Source: Verrucomicrobiota bacterium
GTDB lineage: Bacteria > Verrucomicrobiota > Verrucomicrobiia > Chthoniobacterales > UBA10450
Reading direction: 5' to 3'
DNA length: 7,195 nt
Assembly: GCA_003217965.1 (NCBI GenBank)
Contig: QHNB01000201.1
Coordinates: 1-7,195 of the forward strand
A model generated the notes under the pieces. That model was not told the DNA's origin, ran no database searches, and saw only the letters and a program-made list of their open reading frames with translations. The translations under genes were made by a program, and so were the position numbers. Below are positions 6,101-7,195 of the stretch, one piece after another. Position 1 is the stretch's first letter. Each line of letters starts with the position of its first letter.

Positions 6101-6113
6101 GGGCATGATGCCC
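6101..6113. promoter_or_regulatory. 13-bp symmetric palindrome upstream of pilT
   Basis: GGGCAT, a central G, and ATGCCC form a perfect symmetric site ending 7 bases before the pilT start codon. It could be an operator or a small RNA hairpin near the ribosome binding region. No regulator is encoded nearby, and such a site can occur by chance. Confidence 0.3.
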
Positions 6114-6120
6114 TCGCCTG

Positions 6121-7195
6121 ATGATCGCTCATCCGCTGCGTCACGTTGACGACTATCTCGCAGTCGGACAGGAAGCCGGCGCGTCCGATGTACATTTGGC
6201 GGTGAGCGCACCGCCGATCTGGCGTTTGCATGGAACTCTGGGACCGATCTGGCCGGATGCGCCGCCATTTTCTCCGGAGCAAACGGCACGGTTAGCCGAA
6301 GGCTTCCTCAGTGAAGAACAGTCAGTGCTGGTACGGGAGCGCGGGGATTCCGATTTCGCTTATGCCAATAGCGTGGGAAGATTTCGCGCGAGCGTGGCAC
6401 GTCATCGGCTCGGCACTGATCTTGTTTTCCGGATCATTAACACGCATGTCCGGACCATGGACGAACTCGGTTTACCGGAGCACTTAAAATTGCTTACCCG
6501 TTATCACAATGGTTTGATTCTGGTGACAGGCTCCGTCGGGGCCGGAAAATCGACAACGTTGGCGGCACTGGTCGAGCAAATCAACGCGGAGCGGCGTGAA
6601 CACATCATCACTCTCGAGGACCCGATCGAGTACGTCTTTGAGTCAAAAGGTTGCCACATTACCCAACGCGAAGTGCACACCCACACCCGGTCCTTTAGCG
6701 ATGCTTTGCGGGCAGCTCTCCGCGAGGATCCGGACGTGATTATGGTTGGCGAAATGCGCGATCTGGAAACGATTTCATTGGCCATCACCGCTTCGGAGAC
6801 TGGCCATCTCGTTCTCGGAACCCTTCATACCGGTACTGCTGCGCGAACGTTAGACCGAGTGCTCGATGTGTTTCCCCCTGATCAACAGGAGCAGATTCGA
6901 GTCATGGTCAGTGAGTCGCTGCGTGGCATTATCAGTCAGCAACTGATTCCTCGCGCGGATGGAACCGGCCGGGTCCTGGCGCTGGAGACGATGACAAATA
7001 CTCCGGCGGTTTCAAACGTGATTCGTGAGGCAAAAACATTCATGCTTCCAGGAATCATTCAGACGAGTCGCAAGCAAGGAATGCAGTTGATGGACGACAC
7101 GTTAATCGAGTTATTTAACCGTGATTTGATCACGGCCGACGAAGCGCTGGCACGTGCGGAGCAGAAAGAAATCGTGCGGCAACATTTGGGACGAC
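6121..7195 (+). CDS. pilT: PilT-family type IV pilus retraction ATPase (3' end beyond window)
   Basis: The frame is open from ATG 6121 through 358 codons to the window end; an in-frame TGA at 6106-6108 fixes the upstream limit. The N-terminal PAS-like domain has EAGASDVHLAVSAPPIWRLHG (19-38 region). The ATPase core has Walker A GSVGAGKST (137-145, K143), the Asp box TLEDPIEYV (164-172), Walker B DPDVIMVGEMRD (203-214, E211) and the His box TGHLVLGTLHT (227-237). PilT forms a hexamer at the cytoplasmic face of the type IV pilus machine and drives pilus retraction. Differences from the usual PilT are SV for PT(G/S) in Walker A, His at 188 where Asp is usual in the VHxDT stretch, and AVSNVIRE (296-303) in place of the AIRNLIRE motif. 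Members are about 340-380 residues, so only a few to some tens of residues are missing. A PilU-like paralogue is an alternative. Confidence 0.93.
   Translation, partial: MIAHPLRHVDDYLAVGQEAGASDVHLAVSAPPIWRLHGTLGPIWPDAPPFSPEQTARLAEGFLSEEQSVLVRERGDSDFAYANSVGRFRASVARHRLGTDLVFRIINTHVRTMDELGLPEHLKLLTRYHNGLILVTGSVGAGKSTTLAALVEQINAERREHIITLEDPIEYVFESKGCHITQREVHTHTRSFSDALRAALREDPDVIMVGEMRDLETISLAITASETGHLVLGTLHTGTAARTLDRVLDVFPPDQQEQIRVMVSESLRGIISQQLIPRADGTGRVLALETMTNTPAVSNVIREAKTFMLPGIIQTSRKQGMQLMDDTLIELFNRDLITADEALARAEQKEIVRQHLGR

Overview
The window is a moderately GC-rich bacterial chromosome segment, read almost entirely on the + strand. The gene content, poor Shine-Dalgarno signals, and scattered palindromes built around CGGTC/GACCGCCGCTA all remind me of soil Verrucomicrobia (Chthoniobacter / Candidatus Udaeobacter type). 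That placement is inference; no rRNA or taxonomic marker beyond IF-1 is present.

Layout. (1) Positions 2-136 hold the C-terminal tail of an M19 (renal-dipeptidase-like) peptidase whose stop codon lies inside a 62-bp element with perfect 11-bp terminal inverted repeats (131-192). (2) Positions 193-427 look intergenic but carry, on the minus strand, a decayed N-terminal fragment of a DUF1800 protein with an in-frame stop and frameshifts. (3) Positions 495-1895 encode a beta-CASP metallo-beta-lactamase-fold nuclease. (4) A second, related palindrome (1924-1950) sits just before an exonuclease III family gene (1960-2730). (5) Nine bases later begins a fusion of a DCC (DUF393) thiol-redox domain to a lipase-maturation-factor-like membrane protein (2740-4611). 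(6) A stand-alone translation initiation factor IF-1 gene with a GTG start follows (4657-4875). (7) A compact three-gene membrane set resembling E. coli yqjD-yqjE-yqjK spans 4991-6072. (8) The window ends inside a PilT-family retraction ATPase gene (6121 onward), with a 13-bp symmetric palindrome just upstream.

How the genes may work together. The beta-CASP nuclease and ExoIII are both nucleic-acid processing enzymes, and ExoIII and the DCC-LMF gene are close enough to be co-transcribed. The yqjDEK-like genes form a clear operon (6-bp gap, then a 37-bp overlap). Nothing in the window looks like a dedicated defence or biosynthetic system. The points most worth a second look are the DCC-LMF fusion, the decayed DUF1800 fragment beside a palindromic element, the related palindromes themselves, and a PilT with several non-canonical motif residues.
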